From Candidatus Gastranaerophilales bacterium (lineage in GTDB: Bacteria; Cyanobacteriota; Vampirovibrionia; Gastranaerophilales; Gastranaerophilaceae): a DNA stretch of 64,000 nucleotides. Positions 46,054-53,419 of the stretch are shown here, piece after piece; position 1 is the stretch's first letter; each line of letters begins with the position of its first letter. The translations under genes were made by a program, and so were the position numbers. The notes beneath the pieces were generated by a model that worked only from the letters and a program-made list of their open reading frames with translations, had not been told where the DNA came from and searched no databases. The DNA lies in the NCBI GenBank assembly GCA_905234865.1, contig CAJOJE010000001.1:1-64000 (forward strand), read 5' to 3'.

Positions 46054-46920
46054 ATGTATAAAAAATCATTCACTTTAACAGAAGTAATAATTACATTTAC
46101 GCTTATCGGAATATTGTCCGTTGCAATGGTTCCCATGTTCCATATACAAAACGCATCGACATCTAAAATGAGGGTAAGGCATGCGTATTACTCGGTAGCA
46201 AAGGGAATTGAAGCTTTACTAAACAGTCCGCCTTATGATGAATTCGGAACTTTTGAAGCTGCCAATATCATTCCTGAAGGAAGTAATGATGAGGCTTATG
46301 CTAAAGCAAGGGTGGGTCTTTTTTGTGCAAATTTGGCTCGAGTCTTAAATGCTTCCTTTGATGATTGTTATCAGGATGAGGACGGTGGTCCCGCACGTGA
46401 GCTTGGAAACTTAACCAGAAGCTCGGTTACGGTTGACGGAGTTACGCTTCAAAATACATGCATGGACGGCACCCCCTTTGCGGATAGCGACAATCAACCA
46501 TGGCGACATGTATGTCCCGACGGCTCCGCTTTTGCCATGGACCCGTCTTATGACAAGTATAGTCGTTATCCTTTGGTTTTAACAACAAAGGAAGTTTCGG
46601 GTAAGGTAGTTCCCGATTACGATAAAATGGAAAATATAATAGATTATATTTGCAGAAATAATGACGGCGTAAATGATATTCTCGTAAGAAATATGTGGTT
46701 GGGTGTTTCGAGAACCAATTTTTCTTTTACCGGTACAATTACGATTAATGGGGTAAAGCAACCGGCAGAGTATGCGATTATATGCGTCGAGCCTCGTTCG
46801 TACGGCGCAGTTGATTACGGCGAACATTATTTTGGTCTTGCCGTCAGGAAAGACGGTAAGATAATTCAAGGAAAAAAAGTAAAAGAATATATAGATTCAA
46901 GCATTTATGAAGGTGATTAA
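46054..46920 (+). CDS. Prepilin-like protein, tandem copy 1
   Basis: 288 residues. The leader is only MYKKS, then FTLTEVIITFTLIGILSVAM, the N-terminal pilin helix with Glu at +5. The residue before the cut is Ser rather than Gly. The head has FCANLARVLN followed by a Cys pair, and a C-terminal IICVEP...GLAVRKDGKIIQGKKV, matched in copies 2 and 3. Probably a pilin or minor pseudopilin. 11 nt upstream of copy 2. Confidence 0.8.
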   Translation: MYKKSFTLTEVIITFTLIGILSVAMVPMFHIQNASTSKMRVRHAYYSVAKGIEALLNSPPYDEFGTFEAANIIPEGSNDEAYAKARVGLFCANLARVLNASFDDCYQDEDGGPARELGNLTRSSVTVDGVTLQNTCMDGTPFADSDNQPWRHVCPDGSAFAMDPSYDKYSRYPLVLTTKEVSGKVVPDYDKMENIIDYICRNNDGVNDILVRNMWLGVSRTNFSFTGTITINGVKQPAEYAIICVEPRSYGAVDYGEHYFGLAVRKDGKIIQGKKVKEYIDSSIYEGD

Positions 46921-46931
46921 AAGAAAATATT

Positions 46932-47780
46932 ATGCATAAAAAGTCATTTACTCTTGCAGAACTTATGATTGCGGTAACGGTGATATCAGTCGTTGTTGCT
47001 TTGGTTATGCCGACTTTGATTACGGCTGTCGATAGTTATGCACTTCCGGAGGTTAAGGCGGCAAAAACCTATGCCGACATTGAAAAAGCAATTGATATAA
47101 TGATAAATTCAGGTCCTTATGACGTAAATGACGGAAATTTGGATGCAACTTACTTTATTGGCGGTACAAGTCAAGCGAGTTCAAATAACAGAATGCGTTT
47201 TTTCTGTACAAATCTTGCAAACGTCTTAAATGCAAAAGATGTGGATTGTACCATGGATAAAGTTAACTCGTATATCACAATACCTGACTATTACAAAACT
47301 AACGGTTACATTGCATGTCCCGACGGTTCCGGTTTTACCGTTGAAGATAATGGCGGCGGCAGTTCCAGAAATCCGATTTGTATAAAAAAACCATATCGCA
47401 CTTTTGATTACCCCGGTGTTTATATGGCTACTACTTATATACAGGATGCGTTTGATAAGTCATGTGACAATTTTTATGACAATTCAACAAAAGATGATTA
47501 CAATATTAAAACTATCAATAACACTTTGATATCGCTTCAATTGACCAATTTTTCTCATAACGGTATTTACGGGCAAGAAACTGATTATTACCTTACCCAC
47601 ACCACATATTTTGCAAAACACTATCCTGCTTTCTTTAATGTTATATGCATAGATACCGCAAATCATACTTCAAAAAGTAATATGTATGCATTAGGTATCA
47701 ATAAACAAGGTATGGTAATTCCGGGCATTAAAATAACTGATGTGGATATAAGGGCAAATTGGAAAAACGGCTATGATTAA
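46932..47780 (+). CDS. Prepilin-like protein, tandem copy 2
   Basis: 282 residues, leader MHKKS, helix FTLAELMIAVTVISVVVALV. Shared with copy 3: FFCTNLANVLN, DVDCTMDKVN and the ending ALGINKQGMVIPGIKI. Ser is at -1. The rest of the head, rich in Tyr and Asn, differs from copy 1. It runs to within a few bases of copy 3. Confidence 0.8.
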   Translation: MHKKSFTLAELMIAVTVISVVVALVMPTLITAVDSYALPEVKAAKTYADIEKAIDIMINSGPYDVNDGNLDATYFIGGTSQASSNNRMRFFCTNLANVLNAKDVDCTMDKVNSYITIPDYYKTNGYIACPDGSGFTVEDNGGGSSRNPICIKKPYRTFDYPGVYMATTYIQDAFDKSCDNFYDNSTKDDYNIKTINNTLISLQLTNFSHNGIYGQETDYYLTHTTYFAKHYPAFFNVICIDTANHTSKSNMYALGINKQGMVIPGIKITDVDIRANWKNGYD

Positions 47781-47802
47781 TCTTAACGGAGTATATAATA
47801 AT

Positions 47803-48570
47803 ATGTCATTCTTAAAATTAAAAGCGTTTACTCTTGCAGAAGTTATAACATCATTGGTTGTTATAGGTACAATAAGCATGATATTGCTTCCGACGCTTTT
47901 AAATGCCACTCCGCCCGTTGAAGAATACAAGGCAAGAAAAGCGTATAATACTTTTTTTCGTACGGTTGAAGCCGTTACCGCCGGTTCACCCTACGATTTG
48001 GCAAACGGTACGCTTGAATCCACGAACTTTATTTTTGGTTCTACCGATGCTAAAAAGAAAGAGCGTTTGGAGTTTTTTTGCAGCGCAATGGCTGATAAAT
48101 TAAATACAAGGGATGTTGATTGTTCTATGGATAAAGTAAATACTTATGTATATACGACCAATGCTTCCTGCCCTTCCGGTTTTAGAGTAAATGACGGTTC
48201 AAGAAAGAATATATGTCTTAACATAACTACTTCAAACAATACGTCTGTTCCTCAATATGATAATTTGCGCACCGCTTTGGATACAACGTGTAATAACTTT
48301 TTTAATAATTCCAGTGCGTCAGAATATAATTTAAAGACGGCTGATGAAACGTTGTGGTCAATTCAGCGCACCAATTTTACAAACGAAAGTTACGGCTCGA
48401 TTAACGGGGTTAGCTTCGCAACTTTTTACAATGTTGTTTGTATGGATGTAGGTAAACATAAAAAGATTGACTATATTTATTCTTTCGGTATAAGTAAAGA
48501 AGGCAACATTATTGCAGGCAAAAAAATGCAGGATTTATTGGATTCTGTTGATGAAGATTTAGGCGATTAG
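47803..48570 (+). CDS. Prepilin-like protein, tandem copy 3
   Basis: 255 residues from ATG 47803, chosen for its GGAG SD; an in-frame ATG at 47773 overlaps copy 2 and lengthens the leader by 10 residues. Helix FTLAEVITSLVVIGTISMIL with Ala at -1. Shares FFCSAMADKLN, DVDCSMDKVN and SFGISKEGNIIAGKKM with the other copies, so the three arose by tandem duplication. mtnP follows 11 nt later. Confidence 0.8.
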   Translation: MSFLKLKAFTLAEVITSLVVIGTISMILLPTLLNATPPVEEYKARKAYNTFFRTVEAVTAGSPYDLANGTLESTNFIFGSTDAKKKERLEFFCSAMADKLNTRDVDCSMDKVNTYVYTTNASCPSGFRVNDGSRKNICLNITTSNNTSVPQYDNLRTALDTTCNNFFNNSSASEYNLKTADETLWSIQRTNFTNESYGSINGVSFATFYNVVCMDVGKHKKIDYIYSFGISKEGNIIAGKKMQDLLDSVDEDLGD

Positions 48571-48581
48571 GAGAAACAGAG

Positions 48582-49376
48582 ATGGAAAATAAAGCTACAA
48601 TCGGAATATTCGGAGGCTCGGGCTTCTATTCTTTTTTAAATGACGTAAAAGAAGTTACCGTTGAAACACCTTACGGCAAAACGAGCGATAAAATCGCAAT
48701 AGGAAAAATTGCCGATAAAAGCGTTGCTTTTATGCCTCGCCATGGCAAAGAACATTCGCTTACGCCCGAGCAGGTTAATTACAGGGCAAACATTTGGGCA
48801 ATGAAAGAAATAGGGTGTAAATATATAATTTCTCCATGTGCGGCAGGAAGTTTGCAAGAATTTATTAAACCCGGCGACATTGTATTTTGTGACCAATTTG
48901 TTGATTGGACGTTCGGGAGAAGAAAAGACACTTTTTATGAAGGTCCGATTATAACCCATGTGAGTGCTGCAGATACATATTGCCCAAAATTAAGAGAAAT
49001 TGCAATTAATGCCGCAGAAAAATTAAACCTTTCCTATCATAAAAAAGGAACCGTTGTCGTAATTAACGGTCCAAGATTTACAACAAAAGCCGAAAGCCGC
49101 TTTTTTACAAACCAAGGCTTTTCTGTTATAAACATGACCCAATATCCCGAAAGCTATCTTGCAAAAGAACTTGATATGTGTCCTTTGAATATTTCAATGA
49201 TAACGGATTTTGATGCGGGGCTTGTGTCGGATACCGATCCCGTAAGCCATAGTGAAGTTATTAAAGTTTTTCAATCCAATATAATAAATTTGAAAAAATT
49301 ATTGCTTCAAATAATAACCGATTTTGAAGAGTATGATTGCGAATGTCATAAAACAAGTTCAAAATCGAGGGCATAA
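48582..49376 (+). CDS. mtnP: S-methyl-5'-thioadenosine phosphorylase
   Basis: 264 residues. Phosphorolysis of methylthioadenosine to adenine and methylthioribose 1-phosphate, part of methionine salvage. Seen: GIFGGSGFY at the start, phosphate site PRHGKEH, NYRANIWAM, GPRFTTKAES and the base-site NMTQYPESYLAKEL...DFDAGL, where the Asp is the MTA-type adenine reader. SD AGGAG upstream. It follows the prepilin genes by 11 nt although unrelated; yggT follows by 3 nt. Its product feeds the sulfur economy that the cysteine operon at 50053 also serves. Confidence 0.93.
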   Translation: MENKATIGIFGGSGFYSFLNDVKEVTVETPYGKTSDKIAIGKIADKSVAFMPRHGKEHSLTPEQVNYRANIWAMKEIGCKYIISPCAAGSLQEFIKPGDIVFCDQFVDWTFGRRKDTFYEGPIITHVSAADTYCPKLREIAINAAEKLNLSYHKKGTVVVINGPRFTTKAESRFFTNQGFSVINMTQYPESYLAKELDMCPLNISMITDFDAGLVSDTDPVSHSEVIKVFQSNIINLKKLLLQIITDFEEYDCECHKTSSKSRA

Positions 49377-49379
49377 ATT

Positions 49380-49646
49380 ATGAGAATATCTTATTTGGTA
49401 TACCAATTATTTAATTTAATCATGATTTTTATGCTTTTAAGAGTATTGTTATCATGGTTTCCGAATATTAATTGGAACGGCGAACCTTTATATTCGCTCA
49501 GAAAATTTACCGATATTTTCTTTGAACCTTTCAGAAGGGTTATCCCTCCGATTGGCATGATTGATATTTCTCCCGTCCTTGCTTTTATAGTTTTAAGCAT
49601 TGTACAGACGCTTTTTTACCGTTTACTTTATTCTTTCGGATTTTAA
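49380..49646 (+). CDS. YggT-family membrane protein
   Basis: 88 residues, single-repeat YggT form: helix 1 YLVYQLFNLIMIFMLLRVLL, SWFP, EPFRRVIPPIGMIDISP and helix 2 ending FYRLLY. Linked by family knowledge to cell division, osmotic tolerance or thylakoid-type membranes in cyanobacteria; role here unknown. 3 nt after mtnP. Confidence 0.9.
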   Translation: MRISYLVYQLFNLIMIFMLLRVLLSWFPNINWNGEPLYSLRKFTDIFFEPFRRVIPPIGMIDISPVLAFIVLSIVQTLFYRLLYSFGF

Positions 49647-49723
49647 AAAAGTGCTTGAAAAATATCAGTTATATAGTAGAATAGTTATATGCTTTTAGGT
49701 TCGGCTTAAAACATATAGGGTTT

Positions 49724-49797
49724 GCCTCGGTAGCTCAGCTGGATAGAGCATCTGCCTTCTAAGCAGAGGGTCATGCGTTCGAATCGCATCCGGGGTA
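49724..49797 (+). tRNA. tRNA-Arg (TCT)
   Basis: Cloverleaf with acceptor GCCTCGG/CCGGGGT (two G-U pairs), anticodon stem TCTGC/GCAGA, loop CTTCTAA with anticodon TCT, T loop TTCGAAT. CCA is not encoded. Confidence 0.95.
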
Positions 49798-49800
49798 AAT

Positions 49801-49837
49801 TAAAGAGGATGAGTTTTCTTATCCTCTTTAATTTTTT
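49801..49837 (+). terminator. Terminator of tRNA-Arg(TCT)
   Basis: Perfect 10-bp stem TAAAGAGGAT / ATCCTCTTTA, 10-nt loop, followed by ATTTTTT. Confidence 0.88.
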
Positions 49838-49863
49838 GTACTGTGTTTTTATTATTATTCCTC

Positions 49864-49892
49864 TTGACAAAAATTTGATTTTTATGTTTTAT
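49864..49892 (+). promoter_or_regulatory. Promoter of the cysteine operon leader
   Basis: Perfect TTGACA at 49864-49869, 17-bp spacer, weaker -10 TTTTAT at 49887-49892. The leader-peptide ATG is 7 nt further on, so the start of transcription and of translation should coincide. Confidence 0.6.
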
Positions 49893-49899
49893 TAAAAAT

Positions 49900-49971
49900 A
49901 TGAGATATCAAAATATTAAAAATTTAATTTGCTGCTGCTGTAAGTTTTCTTGTTGTAGAACTTACTTATAA
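49900..49971 (+). CDS. Cysteine-rich leader peptide (attenuator uORF)
   Basis: 23 codons with six Cys: after a polar start comes LICCCCKFSCCRTYL, encoded by TGC TGC TGC TGT ... TGT TGT. No SD; the ATG sits at the predicted transcript start, so it would be translated from a leaderless mRNA. The Cys codons and the following Arg-Thr-Tyr codons lie in the alternative hairpin arms that decide the fate of the downstream terminator. The operon behind it makes cysteine. The peptide itself is probably without function; the act of translation is the sensor. Comparable poly-Cys leaderless uORFs are known in mycobacteria. Confidence 0.8.
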   Translation: MRYQNIKNLICCCCKFSCCRTYL

Positions 49972-50038
49972 TTTTTTGCAATTAAATTTGGTAATAAAAG
50001 TATAATTAGGTTCTTAAATTATTTTAAGAACCTTTTTT
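49940..50038 (+). promoter_or_regulatory. Four-arm transcription attenuator with intrinsic terminator
   Basis: Arm 1 GTAAGTT (49940-49946, at the last Cys4 codon) pairs with arm 2 AACTTAC (49959-49965). Arm 2 can instead pair, as AGAACTT (49957-49963), with AGGTTCT (50008-50014), the first half of arm 3. Arm 3 AGGTTCTTAAA (50008-50018) with arm 4 TTTAAGAACCT (50023-50033) forms a perfect 11-bp terminator with a 4-nt loop and TTTTTT. A ribosome stalled on Cys codons covers arm 1 and frees 2:3, so transcription continues; a ribosome reaching the stop covers 1 and 2, so 3:4 terminates. Confidence 0.75.
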
Positions 50039-50052
50039 AACGGAGAAACATT

Positions 50053-50916
50053 ATGTTGGAACAAAACGAAAGCATGACTGCTAAATTGTGCTCTTATGCA
50101 AGAGCAAATCACTCTATTTGTAAGGGCGATAAAATTTTTGACGATTTTCTTGCCTTTGCACTTATGGGGCACAGTGAGTATAAAAATACCGAAAAAATCA
50201 TTAAAAAAAATTTTCCTAAGTCAAAACCGATTAATTTTTTAAACGAATACATTTGCCCTGTCGTACTTCCGAGAATTGCCTATGCCGAAAGTCATCTGTG
50301 CCGTTTTTTAACAAAATTTGATAAAATTCAATATGTAATTTTGGGTGCAGGCATGGATACTTTTTCTTTAAGGAATAAAAATCCTAATATTGACGTGTAT
50401 GAACTCGATCATCCTTTGACCCAAAAATACAAATTAAAAAGAATAAAGGAAGCTAATTTTAATATACCGTCCAATACTTATTTTGTTCCGATTGACTTTG
50501 AAATTGAAAATATAAAAGATGTTCTTTATGTGTCTGATTATGACTTTATGAAGCCCACTTTCTTCAGTTTTTTGGGTGTAACCTATTATTTGGATTTAAA
50601 CTCTTTTGAAAGCACTATTAAAAGCATATCCGAAGTTTCCGTTGACGGTTCGGAGCTTGTTTTTGATTTTCCCGATAAAAGTATTTTTCAAAAATCAAGA
50701 ACAAAAATGTTGTCTGACATCACATCTTCCATGGGAGAACCCATGAAAGACGGGCTTAATTTTTCTGAAATTGATGAGATATTTAAAAAATACGATTTCA
50801 AGGTTAAAAATCATTTTAAGCCCAACGATATTCAAAAATATTACCTTAAAAAGTCAGACAATTTGAAGGCATACGAAAATATCCACTTTATTATTGCAGC
50901 AAAGGAGAACTTATAA
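50053..50916 (+). CDS. Class I SAM-dependent methyltransferase (leucine-carboxyl-methyltransferase-like)
   Basis: 287 residues. VILGAGMDTFSLR is the SAM-binding glycine loop (near residue 98); YELDHPLTQKYK is the acidic loop that binds the ribose, as in the PPM1/LCM group. First gene of the cysteine operon, SD CGGAG 15 nt after the attenuator terminator. In Bacillus subtilis a methyltransferase gene (yrrT) also precedes mccA-mccB, which suggests a role in feeding S-adenosylhomocysteine into reverse transsulfuration (inference by analogy; not a close homologue claim). TAATG junction with mccB. Confidence 0.85.
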   Translation: MLEQNESMTAKLCSYARANHSICKGDKIFDDFLAFALMGHSEYKNTEKIIKKNFPKSKPINFLNEYICPVVLPRIAYAESHLCRFLTKFDKIQYVILGAGMDTFSLRNKNPNIDVYELDHPLTQKYKLKRIKEANFNIPSNTYFVPIDFEIENIKDVLYVSDYDFMKPTFFSFLGVTYYLDLNSFESTIKSISEVSVDGSELVFDFPDKSIFQKSRTKMLSDITSSMGEPMKDGLNFSEIDEIFKKYDFKVKNHFKPNDIQKYYLKKSDNLKAYENIHFIIAAKENL

Positions 50917-52070
50917 TGACAAATTTTGAAACGCTTTTAATCCATGGAGGTAATTCGGTTGACGAAAAAACCGGCGCCGTTAATGTTCCTATTTTTCAAA
51001 CTTCAACCTTTAAACAAGACGGCTTAGGGCAAAACAGGGGGTATGAATATTCAAGAACAAAAAATCCGACAAGGGATGTTTTGGAAAGTTTAATTGCTCG
51101 GCTTGAAGGCGGTAAATTCGGTTTTGCCTTTGCCTCCGGGCTTTCTGCAATTACAACTGTTTTATCCTTATTTAAGTTTGGTGATAATATCGTAATTTCA
51201 AATAACGTTTACGGAGGTACGTTCAGGCTTTTAAATCAAGTATTTAATAATTTCGGCATAACTTTTACGGTTGCCGAGAACAATGATTTTGAAACCGCAA
51301 TAAAAAATAACAAAAATACAAAAGCCGTTTTAATTGAAAGCCCCGCCAATCCTCTTTTAACAGTCACCGATATTGAGCATGTTTCAAATATCGCCCATAA
51401 ATACGGAGCACTTTCTATTGTTGATAATACTTTTATGACACCTTACCTTCAAAAACCCCTTGAATTAAATGCGGATATTGTTATTCATTCTGCAACAAAG
51501 TACTTAGGAGGACATTGCGACCTTATTGCGGGGCTTGTTGTCGTAAAAGACGAAATTTTGGGTGAAAAAACAGCTTTTCTTCAAAATTCAATCGGAGCCG
51601 TACTTGAACCTTTTGATTCTTTCCTTTTAATAAGAGGCATAAAAACCCTTGCGGTCAGAATGGACAGAATTGTTCAAAATGCTTGGTTTGTATCGGAATT
51701 TTTAGCAGCTCATAAAGCCGTAAAAAATGTATATTATCCGGGGTTAAAAACTTCTTTGGGGTATGAAACGAATTTAAAACAGGCAAAAAACGGCGGCGGA
51801 ATGATTTCTTTCGAATTGAAGGAAAATTACGACATTAAAAAGTTCTTTTCTTCTTTAAAACTTGTTACTCTTGCAGAAAGTTTGGGCGGAGTCGAGTCTT
51901 TAATTTGCCATCCTTCTTCTATGACACATAGTTCAATACCTTTTGAAATAAGACAAAAAATCGGAATAACCGAAGGATTAATCAGACTTTCCGTAGGTAT
52001 TGAAAATAAAGACGATATTATAAACGATTTGGATAATGCGATAAGAAAGGCGGAAAATAATGCTATATAA
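50916..52070 (+). CDS. mccB: Cystathionine gamma-lyase/synthase family PLP enzyme
   Basis: 384 residues, Cys/Met-metabolism PLP family. GYEYSRTKNPTRDVLE at the start, PLP-binding SGLSAITTVL, Asp of IVDNTFMTPYLQ and Schiff-base Lys of HSATKYLGGHCD; SSMTHSSIP near the end. Paired with a cystathionine-synthase-like partner, cystathionine gamma-lyase/homocysteine lyase (MccB) is the best reading, making cysteine from cystathionine. MetB activity cannot be excluded by sequence alone. Overlaps the methyltransferase by 1 nt and the next gene by 11 nt. Confidence 0.85.
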   Translation: MTNFETLLIHGGNSVDEKTGAVNVPIFQTSTFKQDGLGQNRGYEYSRTKNPTRDVLESLIARLEGGKFGFAFASGLSAITTVLSLFKFGDNIVISNNVYGGTFRLLNQVFNNFGITFTVAENNDFETAIKNNKNTKAVLIESPANPLLTVTDIEHVSNIAHKYGALSIVDNTFMTPYLQKPLELNADIVIHSATKYLGGHCDLIAGLVVVKDEILGEKTAFLQNSIGAVLEPFDSFLLIRGIKTLAVRMDRIVQNAWFVSEFLAAHKAVKNVYYPGLKTSLGYETNLKQAKNGGGMISFELKENYDIKKFFSSLKLVTLAESLGGVESLICHPSSMTHSSIPFEIRQKIGITEGLIRLSVGIENKDDIINDLDNAIRKAENNAI

Positions 52071-52971
52071 TTCCATGCAAGATTTAATCGGAAATACCCC
52101 GATTGTAAAATTGAATAACGTAATAAAGAATAATGATGTTCGAATTTATGCAAAACTTGAATACTATAATCCTTCAGGTTCCGTTAAAGACAGAATAGGA
52201 AAATATATGATAGAAGATGCCGAAAAAAGGGGTATATTAAATAAAGGCGGCGTTATAGTCGAAGGAACCGCAGGGAATACGGGACTTGGAATTGCATTTG
52301 CCGCTTTAAACAAGGGGTATAGAGTAATATTTTGCGTTCCCGAAAAATTTTCGATTGAAAAACAAACGCTTATGAAAGCGCTCGGTGCAGAAATTATAAA
52401 CACAAAAAGAGAATTCGGCATGCTTGGTGCGGCAAAAAAGGCGGAAGAAATAAGAAATTCATTCGCCGGTGCAATTTCTCTCGAACAATTTAAAAACCCC
52501 GTTAATCCTCTTGCGCATTACGAAACAACGGGACGTGAAATTTACGAAGATTTGAACGGACAAATTGATTATTTGATATCGGGTGCAGGCTCCGGCGGAA
52601 CATACACAGGAATTATGCGTTATTTAAAGGAGAAAAATCCGAATATAAAAGGCGTTTTGGCTGACCCTAAAGGTTCAACCATGGGCGGCGGGGATGAACA
52701 TTTTGATTATAATATTGAAGGAATCGGAAACGATTTTATACCTGATACAATGGATATGTCCTTAGTTGATATTGTTATAAAAATAACTGATGATGAAGCA
52801 TTTTTTAATTCAAGACAACTTGCAAGGCATGAGGGAATTTTTGCAGGCTCGAGTTCCGGTGCTGTTTTAGCCGCTGCGAAGAAATTAATTAATAATGGCG
52901 CTAAAGGTAATCTGGTTCTTGTTTTTCCCGATAGAGGCGACAGATATTTTTCAAAAGAGTTGTATAACTGA
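52060..52971 (+). CDS. mccA: Cysteine synthase family enzyme, probably OAS-dependent cystathionine beta-synthase (MccA)
   Basis: 303 residues, fold-type II PLP enzyme. Lys of YNPSGSVKDRIGKYM binds PLP, GTAGNTGLGIA is the substrate loop, GAGSGGTYTG binds the phosphate. GTAGNT in place of CysK's TSGNTG and GVLADPKGSTMGGG are features of the CBS/MccA branch, which joins homocysteine with O-acetylserine (or serine). Together with mccB this completes reverse transsulfuration to cysteine. Last gene of the attenuated operon; no clear terminator after it. Confidence 0.82.
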   Translation: MLYNSMQDLIGNTPIVKLNNVIKNNDVRIYAKLEYYNPSGSVKDRIGKYMIEDAEKRGILNKGGVIVEGTAGNTGLGIAFAALNKGYRVIFCVPEKFSIEKQTLMKALGAEIINTKREFGMLGAAKKAEEIRNSFAGAISLEQFKNPVNPLAHYETTGREIYEDLNGQIDYLISGAGSGGTYTGIMRYLKEKNPNIKGVLADPKGSTMGGGDEHFDYNIEGIGNDFIPDTMDMSLVDIVIKITDDEAFFNSRQLARHEGIFAGSSSGAVLAAAKKLINNGAKGNLVLVFPDRGDRYFSKELYN

Positions 52972-53007
52972 AATTGATTGAAATTGTGTTTATCAAGAAT
53001 AATAAAA

Positions 53008-53036
53008 TTGTACACTACGGGTTTTTCGTATAAAAT
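53008..53036 (+). promoter_or_regulatory. Promoter before a mini-uORF
   Basis: TTGTAC at 53008-53013, 17-bp spacer, TAAAAT at 53031-53036. An ATG follows after 6 nt (53043). Confidence 0.5.
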
Positions 53037-53042
53037 ATAAAA

Positions 53043-53072
53043 ATGTATTTACTTTGGAAAATTTTTCCATGA
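53043..53072 (+). CDS. Leaderless 9-residue uORF coupled to the next gene
   Basis: ATG lies 6 nt after a -10 box; the nine codons read MYLLWKIFP, and the TGA overlaps the next ATG (ATGA at 53069-53072). The downstream gene has no SD, so re-initiation after this uORF is a plausible way to translate it. Confidence 0.45.
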   Translation: MYLLWKIFP

Positions 53073-53317
53073 AAAATAAGCCATTTCTTATAATTGTACC
53101 CTTAATTACGATTTTATTATTCTTGTCCGTATTTTTTACGGCTTGTATTCTCTGTTTTGTAAATGACGAAAATTCCGAATATGAATCAATTCAAGCTTCT
53201 TATGATATGTTCGAAGAAAAATTATCGACAAAAGAAGAAATAGAAGTTATGAAATTAAAAAATGAAGAATTTTGGCAATTTCTCAAATTAAATCATTTTG
53301 GTGCTTTTGTAGAATAA
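53069..53317 (+). CDS. Small single-pass membrane protein, unknown
   Basis: 82 residues from ATG 53069. One membrane helix (about residues 5-29, FLIIVPLITILLFLSVFF) followed by an acidic coil-like tail (DMFEEKLSTKEEIEVMKLKNEEFW). Topology N-in, tail outside, is likely. Translation seems coupled to the uORF at 53043. Function unknown; not obviously linked to the cysteine operon just upstream. Confidence 0.6.
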   Translation: MKNKPFLIIVPLITILLFLSVFFTACILCFVNDENSEYESIQASYDMFEEKLSTKEEIEVMKLKNEEFWQFLKLNHFGAFVE

Positions 53318-53354
53318 AAAAGTTTTTGCATTTTTTTAAAAAATAAAGTACAAT

Positions 53355-53380
53355 ATTTTGTAAAGAATAATTTACAAAAT
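53355..53380. promoter_or_regulatory. Operator-like dyad
   Basis: Perfect 10-bp inverted repeat ATTTTGTAAA / TTTACAAAAT with a 6-nt centre, 40 nt upstream of the next gene. AT-only apart from single G/C pairs, no T run, so an operator fits better than a terminator. Confidence 0.4.
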
Positions 53381-53419
53381 TGGTGTCAATTTTTTAAGAT
53401 GGAAATACTTTATTAAAAT

